A DNA stretch of 64,000 nucleotides from assembly GCF_004000215.1 (NCBI RefSeq), contig NZ_RBVY01000008.1, forward strand, positions 1 through 64,000, in the 5' to 3' direction. The stretch comes from Nitratireductor alexandrii. GTDB taxonomy: Bacteria > Pseudomonadota > Alphaproteobacteria > Rhizobiales > Rhizobiaceae. Positions 8,331-17,300 of the stretch are shown piece by piece (within the stretch, counting starts at the first letter, position 1; every line of letters starts with the position of its first letter). Both the position numbers and the translations under genes were made by a program. The notes under the pieces were generated by a model. It made no database searches and was not told the origin of the DNA. It saw nothing but the letters and a program-made list of their open reading frames with translations.

Positions 8331-9589
8331 GAGCGCCGATCATGGGGATCGTCGTCCTCGCCAATCTCGATAAACTCGTCCCAATAATCCGGCTCTTGAT
8401 CATCGTCGAATTGATAGCCGATGCGGCGGACGGGGTTCGTCGAAGGGGCCGGCGACGTAACCTGCTCGTGCTTCGGCGTCCGGACTTCGTCGAGGACGCG
8501 CAACGCATCGATGGTGCGCAGTGTATCGGCGATGGTGAGATCGCCGGGCATGTCTGGCTGCTCACGCCGGGAGGCGGCCATGGTCGACGAAAACGAAAGC
8601 AGGATCAGCGGCAGCAGGTCGAGCGCAATGCCCGTTACCCAGGCGGGAACGACGCTATCGAAATAGACGACAACGGCCTTCATCTTGCTCATGCGCGGGA
8701 CCGATACCGGATCGATAGCCGGCATCGCCGCCGCGGCAGATCGAGCATCTGTGGCGATCAGGCCCGCGCGCTCTTGCAGGCTGGCAAACACCCTTGCAAC
8801 GGCATCACGCTGGACCTCGGTGCGCACCCCGGCGGGCAGGACAATCCCGGCAGTAAAGCCGTCCATGTCTTCGGCGATGCGCTCAAGCTGTCCGTTGTTG
8901 CTGATATCGGCAAGGGCTGCATTGAAGCAATCGGTGGCCGAGGCAGCCTTGTCCATCGGGTGGTCGCTCGATAGCCCGCCGCGATAGTCTGCTATGCACG
9001 ATTCAGCTTTGGCGCGTTTCTCCTCCAATGCCTCATCGAGCGCCGCAATGGATTGCGCCGTTTCGCCAGCCTTGGATCTCAGGAGGTCAAGCGTGGCAAC
9101 CACGCCGCCGGCACCGGCCTTTCCGGACGTCGTGCCGTAGGTCCGTTCGCTCGTCATCAGGGCGTCGATCTCTGCAGCCAGCGCCTCAATCCGCGATCGG
9201 TAGGTGCGATGGCGCGTCGCCGTCGCGACGGCTGCCGAAAGGCGTTCGGACAACTGCGGCAGGGTTGTATAGAGAGCCGCGCGCAGGGCCTCCGGGCCAC
9301 CGATCGCGGCGGCGTTCCACCAGGAGCTGATGCCCAGGACGAAGATCGCCCCGACAAGCGTCGCGAGCCATCCGGCGGTGCGATTGTGAAGTTGATGCGG
9401 CTTGACCGCCGCCTCGAAAGCGCCGGACCAGAACGTGTACAGGGCAAAGCCGACGCCGGCGGCAATGATGAGCGCGAACAGCTTGTACCACAGCGTATCG
9501 GGCACACTGTCAGATAAGCCGACATAGCTGGCCGCAACGGAGACGAGTGCGAGGAAGAAGAGGACCTTGTTTCTGAGTTCAACAGACAT
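8327..9589 (-). CDS. large hypothetical membrane protein of the mobile element
   Basis: A 420-aa protein with hydrophobic helices near residues 7-25, 35-52, 72-90 and 318-337, bracketing a long Ala/Glu-rich, coiled-coil-like extracytoplasmic or cytoplasmic domain (about 110-300). The acidic C-terminal tail reads DDDQEPDYWDEFIEIGEDDD. The layout (TM pairs, coiled coil, TM) resembles scaffold or anchoring proteins near coupling-protein genes, but no domain name can be assigned. It lies between the 105-aa membrane protein and the 162-aa protein on the minus strand. Confidence 0.65.
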   Translation of the reverse strand: MSVELRNKVLFFLALVSVAASYVGLSDSVPDTLWYKLFALIIAAGVGFALYTFWSGAFEAAVKPHQLHNRTAGWLATLVGAIFVLGISSWWNAAAIGGPEALRAALYTTLPQLSERLSAAVATATRHRTYRSRIEALAAEIDALMTSERTYGTTSGKAGAGGVVATLDLLRSKAGETAQSIAALDEALEEKRAKAESCIADYRGGLSSDHPMDKAASATDCFNAALADISNNGQLERIAEDMDGFTAGIVLPAGVRTEVQRDAVARVFASLQERAGLIATDARSAAAAMPAIDPVSVPRMSKMKAVVVYFDSVVPAWVTGIALDLLPLILLSFSSTMAASRREQPDMPGDLTIADTLRTIDALRVLDEVRTPKHEQVTSPAPSTNPVRRIGYQFDDDQEPDYWDEFIEIGEDDDPHDRRS

Positions 9590-9730
9590 GGCAGGCGATT
9601 CCTTCGGGTGAGAGAAAAACGCGGTGGGAGGGGTAAAGAGAGGTGCTGGACGGTCGGCGACGCCGGGAGCCTCAGGAGGCTACACTGCGACGGGGAAGGC
9701 ACAGCAGGCTGCGGTGCTAGAGCGAAGATG

Positions 9731-10048
9731 CTATCCGAGCAGGAAGTTCATCAGATCGATGGGCAGCAGCTTGATGATCGGGCACTGGTTGAAGCCGTAG
9801 GGCGGCCGGATCACGTGCCAGCCATCGAGGGCGAGGTAGACGCAGCGCGTGTGAGTGCGGGCGTTCTCATTGCCGTACCACGTATATTCGAAGCGTAGTG
9901 CCGGCTGCCCGTAGAGCGACAGCAGCAGGAGCGGCACGCCGACCAGAAGGACGAGCTTGAAAAGGCCGGCGCGCAGGGAGCGGTTGGCGCTGCGGTCATA
10001 GATCGGCGTCGTGCTCGCGGGCCTGCGAGCCGGTTTTCTCGGTGTCAT
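9731..10048 (-). CDS. small hypothetical membrane protein
   Basis: 105 aa: a basic N-terminus (TPRKPARRPAST), one TM helix at about 28-46 (LFKLVLLVGVPLLLLSLYG), then a short exposed segment with two Cys (TRCVYLALDGWHV, YGFNQCPII) that could pair. It lies 33 bp after the coupling-protein gene in the same direction. No family recognized. The 141 bp between it and the next gene hold a small AGCCTC/GAGGCT hairpin around 9669-9683. Confidence 0.58.
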   Translation of the reverse strand: MTPRKPARRPASTTPIYDRSANRSLRAGLFKLVLLVGVPLLLLSLYGQPALRFEYTWYGNENARTHTRCVYLALDGWHVIRPPYGFNQCPIIKLLPIDLMNFLLG

Positions 10049-10081
10049 CGGGTTACTCCGATCAGGATGATGAAAACGCGG

Positions 10082-11752
10082 TCAGGCCTTGAACTTCACC
10101 GGGATTTCACCCAGGGCAGGCGCCCCCGGCATCGGCGTCGCGTGGCTGCGCCACGGCTCGACCATGCGATAGGAGACGAGATCGACGATCACCGGCGGGT
10201 TCTGGCGGTAGAACAGCACCGCCGTGTAGTCGGGCAGATGCAGGAACTCGTCGGCCCGAAAGTTCGGCACGCCCTTTTCGGAAAGGCCGATCGAATATTT
10301 GCCGCCGCTCTCTTGCAGAGACACCGGCAGTGAGCCCGATTCCGTCATCGTGCTGAGCACGCCCGAACGCTCGGAATACTCTTTCGCGTCCTTGGTGCTG
10401 CGGATGCCCCAGGCCATCACCACCTCGCACTGCGTGGTGAAGGCGGAGGCTTCGCGACCATAGCGCGAATAGCTCTCGGTCTCCTGGACATAGGTGACCA
10501 GCTGCACGCCTCTCGATCTTCCAAGGAAAAGCGTCGGCAGCGCGGCCGGGAGAGCCCCATCGCAGATGTTGGCGAACTCGTCGGCGACGACGGTCACGCG
10601 AGGCTCGAACCGGTCCGCCTCGATACAGAGGTCGATCAGCGTGTTGAGGCAGAGCCCAAAATGCTTGCCGTGGGTTGCGATATAGTCCGGCGGTATCTCG
10701 AAAAAAATGGATGTCGGCGTGTCGGGGCTCTTCAGATCGCGCGGGTTGAAGTCGCTGTATTCTGACCGCCGCGCCAGCACGCCGCCGGGCTCGTAGATCT
10801 GGATCGCGTCGGCAGCCTCGCTGAGGATCGATTCACCAAGCTTCGGTGAACGGGTCAGCTTGCCCAGAAACCGGTCGGCGGCGCGTCGGACAGAGCCGTC
10901 GAATTCGGCGCAGGCGCGCATCGCTTCGAGGAATCTGCGCAGCTCTTCATCCGAGCCGCAGATCATCTTGTAGAGATAGGAGAGGTTGCAGCACAGCTCG
11001 CCGGTATCGGCTTCCTGTATCGCCAGAAAGACCAGGCACCACGCCAGCAGATCGCGGCCGAGCGAGCGGAAGAACTTGTTCTCGCCCGACCCGTTCTCCG
11101 GTTCGGCGAGCAGAATCTGCGCCACCTGACGCGCCTTGTCGATCAGCGCCGGGTCCTTGCGCTCGGCATAGCCGACGAGATGGCCGACCGGATTGAAGTC
11201 ACTGTAGGTCAGGCCGTGACGCTGCATCAATTGCCAGGGCCCGACGATGTGCACGTTCTGCTTCAGCACGTCCTTGCGGTAGCGTGCGCAGAGCCATGCT
11301 AGTTCCGGCCCCTTCGCTGTGGCGATGATGTTGCGATGCGCCCCAAGCGCGAAACAGATATTGGCGGCACTGCTCTCCGTTTTGCCGGCGTTGGTCGGGG
11401 CGCGAATACTGAGATGGCCGGGACCGGGGTAGTAGATGATCCGGTCACCCACGGCGGCGACCGGGATTCCGTTGCCGCCGTCATTGGCAAAGCTCAGCCC
11501 GAATTCCTCAGCGTGCGCGGCGGTCGGAAACGAAGTCCGGCCATAGAGACCCGTCGGCGTCTTCATCGACCGGAGCAGCCGGTCCCACTGGAACGCGCCG
11601 TAAAGGGCCCACAGCGCCGAAAGGAAGAACAGGGCGGAAAGGCCACCGAAAGCCCAGACCAAGGCAGCCGAAGCCCCGACAGAATCGAGAAAGCGGCAGA
11701 ATAGAAAGACGAGCAGGCCCGCGAGGGCCTGCCCGCCGGCGTGGGAGCCCAT
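10082..11752 (-). CDS. type IV coupling protein (VirD4/TraD-like ATPase)
   Basis: A 556-aa protein with two N-terminal TM helices (about residues 10-52), a nucleotide-binding motif RAPTNAGKTES at 117-127 and Walker B TVVADEFAN at about 387-395. The downstream motif VQLVTYVQETESYSRYG is typical of the TraG/VirD4 family. Such proteins sit at the inner membrane and deliver relaxase-bound DNA to a type IV secretion channel. The Walker A is a variant of the usual GxxGxGKT. Its ATG overlaps the stop of the preceding 156-aa gene (ATGA). With the relaxase at 18925-20208 it makes the element mobilizable. No VirB channel genes are in the window. Confidence 0.85.
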   Translation of the reverse strand: MGSHAGGQALAGLLVFLFCRFLDSVGASAALVWAFGGLSALFFLSALWALYGAFQWDRLLRSMKTPTGLYGRTSFPTAAHAEEFGLSFANDGGNGIPVAAVGDRIIYYPGPGHLSIRAPTNAGKTESSAANICFALGAHRNIIATAKGPELAWLCARYRKDVLKQNVHIVGPWQLMQRHGLTYSDFNPVGHLVGYAERKDPALIDKARQVAQILLAEPENGSGENKFFRSLGRDLLAWCLVFLAIQEADTGELCCNLSYLYKMICGSDEELRRFLEAMRACAEFDGSVRRAADRFLGKLTRSPKLGESILSEAADAIQIYEPGGVLARRSEYSDFNPRDLKSPDTPTSIFFEIPPDYIATHGKHFGLCLNTLIDLCIEADRFEPRVTVVADEFANICDGALPAALPTLFLGRSRGVQLVTYVQETESYSRYGREASAFTTQCEVVMAWGIRSTKDAKEYSERSGVLSTMTESGSLPVSLQESGGKYSIGLSEKGVPNFRADEFLHLPDYTAVLFYRQNPPVIVDLVSYRMVEPWRSHATPMPGAPALGEIPVKFKA

Positions 11753-12222
11753 CAGTCGTGCTCTTGGTCGTGCTCCTGTTCCGGTTCGGACTGGAACTGC
11801 CCGCGCCTGTCCATCGCGATGATCTGGCGCAGGTTCTGCTCGGTCACGCGCTGGGTTTGCTCGCGATAAAAGGCTTCACGCTGCTGGACCATGCGCTCTG
11901 CCTGGTCCCTGATCACCTGAAGATCGGGCTCCGGATCGGCCCTGATTTCTTCCGGACGCGCGGAGCGGTCTCGTACGTAGTTTTCGAGAAGCCCGATCTG
12001 GACCTTCATCACCCGATGGGCGTGCGAGCGTTGCTGCGCCTTCTTCTCCGCTTCGAGTTGGTCCTTGCCGAGCTCCTGGACGAACCGGGCCCGCTCCTGC
12101 GCCTGGGGCGAGAGTGCGGCGATTTCGGCTTCCAGTGTGTTCTGGCGGTTGAACGCCTCGCTGGTGGTCTCGGACTGTCCGTTATTCGCATTCGAGCCAC
12201 CGGACGTGCTATCATCGGCCAT
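11752..12222 (-). CDS. hypothetical helical protein upstream of coupling protein
   Basis: 156 aa from the ATG at 12222, which has GAGG 8 nt upstream; the frame is open further, to 12285. It is low-complexity at both ends (Ser/Asn/Gly N-terminus; EPEQEHDQEHD acidic C-terminus) with a long Gln/Glu/Arg-rich helical, coiled-coil-like centre. It is translationally coupled to the coupling protein by a 4-bp overlap, so it may be a cytoplasmic partner of the ATPase or relaxosome. No family assigned. Confidence 0.62.
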   Translation of the reverse strand: MADDSTSGGSNANNGQSETTSEAFNRQNTLEAEIAALSPQAQERARFVQELGKDQLEAEKKAQQRSHAHRVMKVQIGLLENYVRDRSARPEEIRADPEPDLQVIRDQAERMVQQREAFYREQTQRVTEQNLRQIIAMDRRGQFQSEPEQEHDQEHD

Positions 12223-12260
12223 TGTCATTACCTCACGATTTTGAAGGAAGGAGTTTCGAG

Positions 12261-12533
12261 ATGCAGGATTTTGGACGGGGCGCATCTCATGACCCCGATG
12301 CTCGCCTTGAGGGCGAGATTCTTGGATGCCTGGCCGACTGGTCCGAGCAATACGGGACCGAGCGTCTGGAGCTTGCCTACGCTGTCACCAAGGCGCTGCT
12401 TGGCCATGTGTGCCGAACGCAACCACCGCAAATCACGGCCGAATGGTGCGCGAAAACCGCAGAGATACTCGGCGAACAGGCACGTATGCTGGAAGAGATT
12501 TTCGACGAAGATCGCCGGCAGAGGCTTAACTAA
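12261..12533 (+). CDS. small hypothetical acidic protein
   Basis: A 90-aa protein from the ATG at 12261, preceded by a purine-rich GAAGGAAGGAG; the in-frame ATG at 12222 is less likely because it lies over the divergent gene's start. It is mainly helical and acidic (LEEIFDEDRRQRLN end). It is divergent from the coupling-protein operon across a 38-bp gap, so the two share a promoter region. Unknown function; possibly a regulator or plasmid-type maintenance protein. Confidence 0.5.
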   Translation: MQDFGRGASHDPDARLEGEILGCLADWSEQYGTERLELAYAVTKALLGHVCRTQPPQITAEWCAKTAEILGEQARMLEEIFDEDRRQRLN

Positions 12534-12558
12534 GGAGCCGGTTTTCCCGGGACGGGTG

Positions 12559-12591
12559 GCGCGCCCGCCGCCAACGGTGCGGCAGGCGCGC
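12559..12591. terminator. hairpin between convergent genes
   Basis: Stem GCGCGCC/GGCGCGC with one C-A mismatch, then an inner stem GCCGC/GCGGC around a 7-nt loop. It lies in the 62-bp gap between two convergent genes and could act as a bidirectional terminator, although no U-tract follows on either side. Confidence 0.4.
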
Positions 12592-12595
12592 TACG

Positions 12596-13339
12596 CTACG
12601 ACGAGAGGCTCGTGGTCGGGAAGGGAAGCAGGGCCTGCGACCACGCGGCGAGAAATGCTCGCGCACGCGGAATGACGTCTGGCCCGGCTGTCATGCGGCG
12701 ATATCGGATGAAAGCGTTCCCGAACTCGTCTCGCTCGGCAGATTCGAACAGATGCCGGCTACGGAAACTCCCATCGAGGTAGGTAGCGCCGCAATCGGTT
12801 TCAAGGAGGAAACCGAGCCGCGAGAACGAGACCCGCGAGCCTTCGTTCGGCATTCCGTTGACCACCCTCACGGCACAATGGACCTCCTCGGCGTCGCCGT
12901 TCGCCACGAAATCGTGCAGCAGGCCGTGTGCGCCCATCGCGCTGCAAATCCTCTGGCCCGAGTAGGCCGGATCGACAACCGCGCCGCGAAAGATCGTCCG
13001 TCCCGGCTGATCGCGGTGGAAATGCATCGTGCCGACGACACGCGCGCCGTCGCGCACCGATATCAGATGCGCGTTCCGCTCCCAAAGATCGACCGGACCG
13101 AACCGGAACAGATAGGGCCGACCCGCCTCGCTATTGAGCACCCGGTTGAACAGGTCCTCGCATGCCGCTGTCTCGCGCAGGGCGTCAGCGTCGGCGAGCG
13201 GGCGAAAGCCGCGGATCGTCAGCCCCGTATGCAGGTTCGCCGCCGCGAAGGTCGTCAGCGGCAAAGTGGTGTCCCAGGCCGGGGCGGCCGAAGCCGCCCC
13301 GGCGTCGCGCTCGCGGCCGTGGTCGAAGCAGGCGTTCAT
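12596..13339 (-). CDS. GNAT-like N-acyltransferase domain protein
   Basis: A 247-aa protein. The central part has a beta-strand pattern (HLISVRDGARVVGTMHFHRD) followed by GAVVDPAYSGQRICSAMGAHGLLHDFV at about residues 118-143. This resembles GNAT motif A, where a strand meets the Gly-rich acyl-CoA-binding turn and helix. A later GFLLETD fits motif B. Substrate unknown. Its ATG overlaps the stop of the upstream zinc-ribbon gene (ATGA), so the two are coupled. The GNAT assignment rests on pattern only and should be treated as tentative. Confidence 0.55.
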   Translation of the reverse strand: MNACFDHGRERDAGAASAAPAWDTTLPLTTFAAANLHTGLTIRGFRPLADADALRETAACEDLFNRVLNSEAGRPYLFRFGPVDLWERNAHLISVRDGARVVGTMHFHRDQPGRTIFRGAVVDPAYSGQRICSAMGAHGLLHDFVANGDAEEVHCAVRVVNGMPNEGSRVSFSRLGFLLETDCGATYLDGSFRSRHLFESAERDEFGNAFIRYRRMTAGPDVIPRARAFLAAWSQALLPFPTTSLSS

Positions 13340-13590
13340 CGGCCCGCCTCCTTCGAAAACACGGTCTCGGCCCAGAGCTTCGCGTCCGCCGCCCGCGCGG
13401 CCTTCAGCTCGTTGACTTCGGCAGTCAGTTCGAGCATCGCCCGGACCAGCGCTTCGGCAACGCAGCAGCCATTGCCGCCGGTGGCAACCGGCGCGATACG
13501 ATAGGGACAGTCGCGGCAGACCGCGAATTCACCGTCCGCCGAGACCCATGGCTCGCGGCAGGCAGGGCAAGGAGATGGTTCATGAGACAT
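13336..13590 (-). CDS. small zinc-ribbon protein
   Basis: 84 aa from the ATG at 13590, which has a strong GGAGG 6 nt upstream. Two CxxC pairs (CPAC at about residue 8, CRDC at about 26) form a classic zinc ribbon, followed by a helical segment VAEALVRAMLELTAEVNELKA of coiled-coil character. It is first in the minus-strand run leading to the GNAT-like gene. It is probably a nucleic-acid or protein-binding accessory factor of the element. Confidence 0.65.
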   Translation of the reverse strand: MSHEPSPCPACREPWVSADGEFAVCRDCPYRIAPVATGGNGCCVAEALVRAMLELTAEVNELKAARAADAKLWAETVFSKEAGR

Positions 13591-13767
13591 TTGATACCTC
13601 CAATATTGGCGCAACCGGAGGCGAAAGCTCCGAAATTGCGCGCTGCGATGGAGGGGATTGTGAACGTTTCGCAGGGGGAATTGTGGGGAGCTTCAGGGGA
13701 GAACCGGGGAATGTTCGGGGAGCCTCAGAAGCTCCGAAGGCTCTAACGCATTGAGATAGCGCAGCTA

Positions 13768-13796
13768 TTCAAAATATCTTTGTATCTGGATATATA
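13768..13796 (+). promoter_or_regulatory. candidate sigma70 promoter for the STAND operon
   Basis: TTCAAA (13768-13773), 17-bp spacer, TATATA (13791-13796), in a conspicuously AT-rich patch 20 bp before the ATG at 13816. The short leader means the RBS would be close to the transcript start. Motif-based only. Confidence 0.35.
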
Positions 13797-13815
13797 GATA
13801 TGTTACTGTTTCCAT

Positions 13816-14322
13816 ATGAACGAGTCCTATCAGGAGAAGTATTCAGTAAGAACGGAATTCAACCAGTCGACCGGGATGCCGACTTCTATGGTCTGGGAGA
13901 ATGCGCAAGGCCAGCAGGATGCGCCTGGCGATCTCCCGTCCGAAATGCTGTTCAGCGAGAAGGGTGTCTTGGAATGCGCTTTTTGGCGAAGGGGCGGGAA
14001 GCTCAACAGACCGGGCGATCTGCCGACGCGCATCTACTATGCGGCGGACACCGGAAAGCCATATGCATTCCTTTGGGACAAGGACGACCTCGAACATCGT
14101 GAAGGCGATCGACCGTCGCGTATCATTTTTCGTCAAGGTAGCGAGCAGTTGGAGGAGCTTGCGTTCTGCAAGAACGGACAGCTTTTCCGCCGCGCCGGTC
14201 AAAACCCTCTTTTTAACTTCCACCTCGACGGCACGCCCGTGGACGATAACGATGACCCAGTCGAATTTGAGGGATTTGACGAAAAATGGTTACCCGATTG
14301 CGCAATGCCAAGACTGTTCTGA
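13816..14322 (+). CDS. hypothetical protein with MORN-like repeat, upstream of Sel1-STAND gene
   Basis: A 168-aa protein with a recurring pattern: GDLPSEMLFSE, GDLPTRIYYAA and GDRPSRIIFRQG at intervals of about 36-40 residues, each followed by a short strand such as LECAFWRRGGKLNRP or LEELAFCKNGQLFRRAG. This spacing and composition recall MORN-type beta-hairpin repeats, which often bind membranes or proteins, but the motif is not a canonical MORN. The gene ends 69 bp before the large Sel1-repeat NTPase and is co-oriented, so it is a likely partner. Lower GC than the core genome. Confidence 0.6.
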   Translation: MNESYQEKYSVRTEFNQSTGMPTSMVWENAQGQQDAPGDLPSEMLFSEKGVLECAFWRRGGKLNRPGDLPTRIYYAADTGKPYAFLWDKDDLEHREGDRPSRIIFRQGSEQLEELAFCKNGQLFRRAGQNPLFNFHLDGTPVDDNDDPVEFEGFDEKWLPDCAMPRLF

Positions 14323-14391
14323 CGTCTTGAGTCCTCCGTGCCCCTGAACTAGCCTTTCTCGCGACTGCAGTCGCAAGCAAGGCCTTGTTGC

Positions 14392-17300
14392 ATGACGCCG
14401 ATCTATTTCCCGAGCTTTTGCAGATGGGTTGAGGCAGCCTACGCAGACAAAGACATTAAAGTTCGGCGGCGACTTTCCGACCTCATACGCCAAGAGCACA
14501 AGTCCCCGGAAGCTTTCGAGCTGTTGCGCTTTGCCGCGTTTGACAATGCAGAAGCTAGTGCACGCGCCGGGCGCGCTCCCGAAACACTCGATCAAAACAA
14601 CAAGGATCTGTTGAAGAGCTTCGCCAGCAACAAGGGAAAATTCAAGAAGGCGGCAGCGTTTCATTTCCTTTTTCTGTGCGCTAGCCGCCATGATCAGCGA
14701 TTCAAGGAATACGGGGACGCTCTGAACGACCTAGTTAAGCTCAGCGAGCAGGCCCAACTGTCCGGCCATTCGCTGGATGAGTGCGAGTTTGCTCTGGAGA
14801 TCGATCTCAATTCCAAAAAGTACGGCGGAAAGACAGTCGCGCAGGAACCCGATAAGCCAGGCGCGACGATACAACAGGCGCAGCATGAGGAATTAGAACC
14901 GCTATCTGCCGTCACTCCCAACCTTGCGACTCTGTTCAGCGACGAGAGGATCGACAACGACCTGCATTACTCGAAGCATGTGGTCGATGTGCATGGCCGC
15001 CAACGCGAACAGCGTGTCCTGCACGACTTCCTAGGGCCTGGTCGCAATTTCTATTGGCTTCAGCTTGCTGGTGTGGGCGGACAGGGCAAGAGCCGCCTTG
15101 CATTCGATTTGGTTTGCGAAGCAAGGAAAAGCGGAGAGTGGGATGCCGGCTTTCTGACAGAAAGTGGCCTGATCGCCTTCAGGGATCACTGGCCGAATTG
15201 GCGTCCCACAAAAAACACGCTCATTGTCGTCGACTACGTTCTCGGTCGCGAACGTGAGATCGCCCCGGCTTTTCAGGATCTATTGCGGCGTAGCAAGGAA
15301 TTCGAGAAGTCCGTGCGCCTCCTTTTGGTGGAGCGCCAGCGCTGGGATCGCGGCGGGCTCGAAAGACGGCAAGCGCGAGGCGCGACCGGCAAACCGTCCG
15401 TTGAATTCCAGCCCACCGAAGGCGGCAAGGCGCAATGGTTTCTGAACATTTGTGAGAAGCCTTCTCCCGACGACGCGGACATATCTCCCGAGGATGCGCG
15501 CATCACCGGAACCTGTTTCAAGGATGAGTTGATTTGCCCAACCGGCGTGATCGAACTGGCTCCGCTGGAGCCGGATGAGTTGGTTTCGCTCACGCGCGAA
15601 ATCGCCGAAGAGCGCGGGCACGAGATTTCGCTATCCAACCACGAGATCAAGACGACGCTTGAGCACATCGACAAATCTGGCCGACCACTCTTTGCCTATT
15701 TGCTGGCCTACAGCTTGGCAGACGGTCGGTTCGACGAGGGCTGGGGCCGGGAAGACCTTCTGACTCACTCGCTCCAACGCGAACAGAACAAGCGCTGGAA
15801 ACAGGCTTTCGGGGCAGAAGGGCGACCATGCCCCGATCTCGACGAAAACAGCGATTCCATGCGCATTGCGCGCATCGCGACCATGATTGAGGGGCTCGAA
15901 AACGTGACTGCCGCGAACACTCTGCCCGAGGAGGACTGGCCGCGATTAGGCAAGAAGAGGGTATTGGAGGAAGCGCTTGTTCTGGTCGATGGCGCGCGCG
16001 GCAGCGGGTCTCATTTTGCTGGATATATTCCTCCCATGCAGCCGGATATTCTGGGCGAATGGTTTGTGCTGTGGGCCTTTGCGAGCGGTGTCATCGACTA
16101 CCAATCGATGACGCGATCAGCATGGAAACTGGCACCGCACAAAACGGCGGTGTTTCTTGAGCGGTGCAGTCAAGACTTTCCGAGCAAACTGAATAGGCCG
16201 GAGACGTATCGCCTGCTGGACGTGGCACCGCCGGATGATGATGCGAGAAAGGCCTATGGCTCCGTCTGTGCGTCGCTCTTCGCCAATCTCTACAAGGCTG
16301 GCATTGAGGATTTCCCGAAGGAAATACTAAAACGGCTCGAGATCGTAGCGACTGAGTCCAAAGAACCGAAGGCAATGACTGCCTTAGGGTTCTGCATGCT
16401 GACGGGCGTGGCGTTCGAAAAGAACAATGATGAAGGACTCCGCTTGACCATGGCGGCGGCTGAGGCCGGCAACAACAGTGCTATGTTCAACCTCGGCGTC
16501 TGCTATGAGAACGGCACGGGCGTGGCGGCCGACGCGAAGCAGGCGGTGATGTGGTACCGCAAAGCGGCCGAGGCCGGCAACAGCGACGCCATGTTCAATC
16601 TCGGCGTCTGTTATGACAACGGCATGGGCGTGGCGGCCGACGCGAAGCAGGCGGTGATGTGGTACCGCAAAGCGGCCGAGGCCGGCAACAGCGACGCCAT
16701 GTTCAATCTCGGCGTCTGTTATGACAACGGCATGGGCGTGGCGGCCGACGCGAAGCAGGCGGTGATGTGGTACCGCAAAGCGGCCGAGGCCGGCAACAGC
16801 GACGCCATGTTCAATCTCGGCGTCTGTTATGACAACGGCATGGGCGTGGCGGCCGACGCGAAGCAGGCGGTGATGTGGTACCGCAAAGCGGCCGAGGCCG
16901 GCAACAGCGACGCCATGTTCAATCTCGGCGTCTGTTATGACAACGGCATGGGCGTGGCGGCCGACGCGAAGCAGGCGGTGATGTGGTACCGCAAAGCGGC
17001 CGAGGCCGGCAACAGCGACGCCATGTTCAATCTCGGCGTCTGTTATGACAACGGCATGGGCGTGGCGGCCGACGCGAAGCAGGCGGTGATGTGGTACCGC
17101 AAAGCGGCCGAGGCCGGCAACAGCGACGCCATGTTCAATCTCGGCGTATGCTATTCGAACGGCACGGGCGTGGCGGCCGACGCGAAGCAGGCGGTGATGT
17201 GGTACCGCAAAGCGGCCGAGGCCGGCAACAGCAGCGCCATGGTCAATCTCGGCGTCTGCTATGAGAACGGCACGGGCGTGGCGGCCGACGCGAAGCAGGC

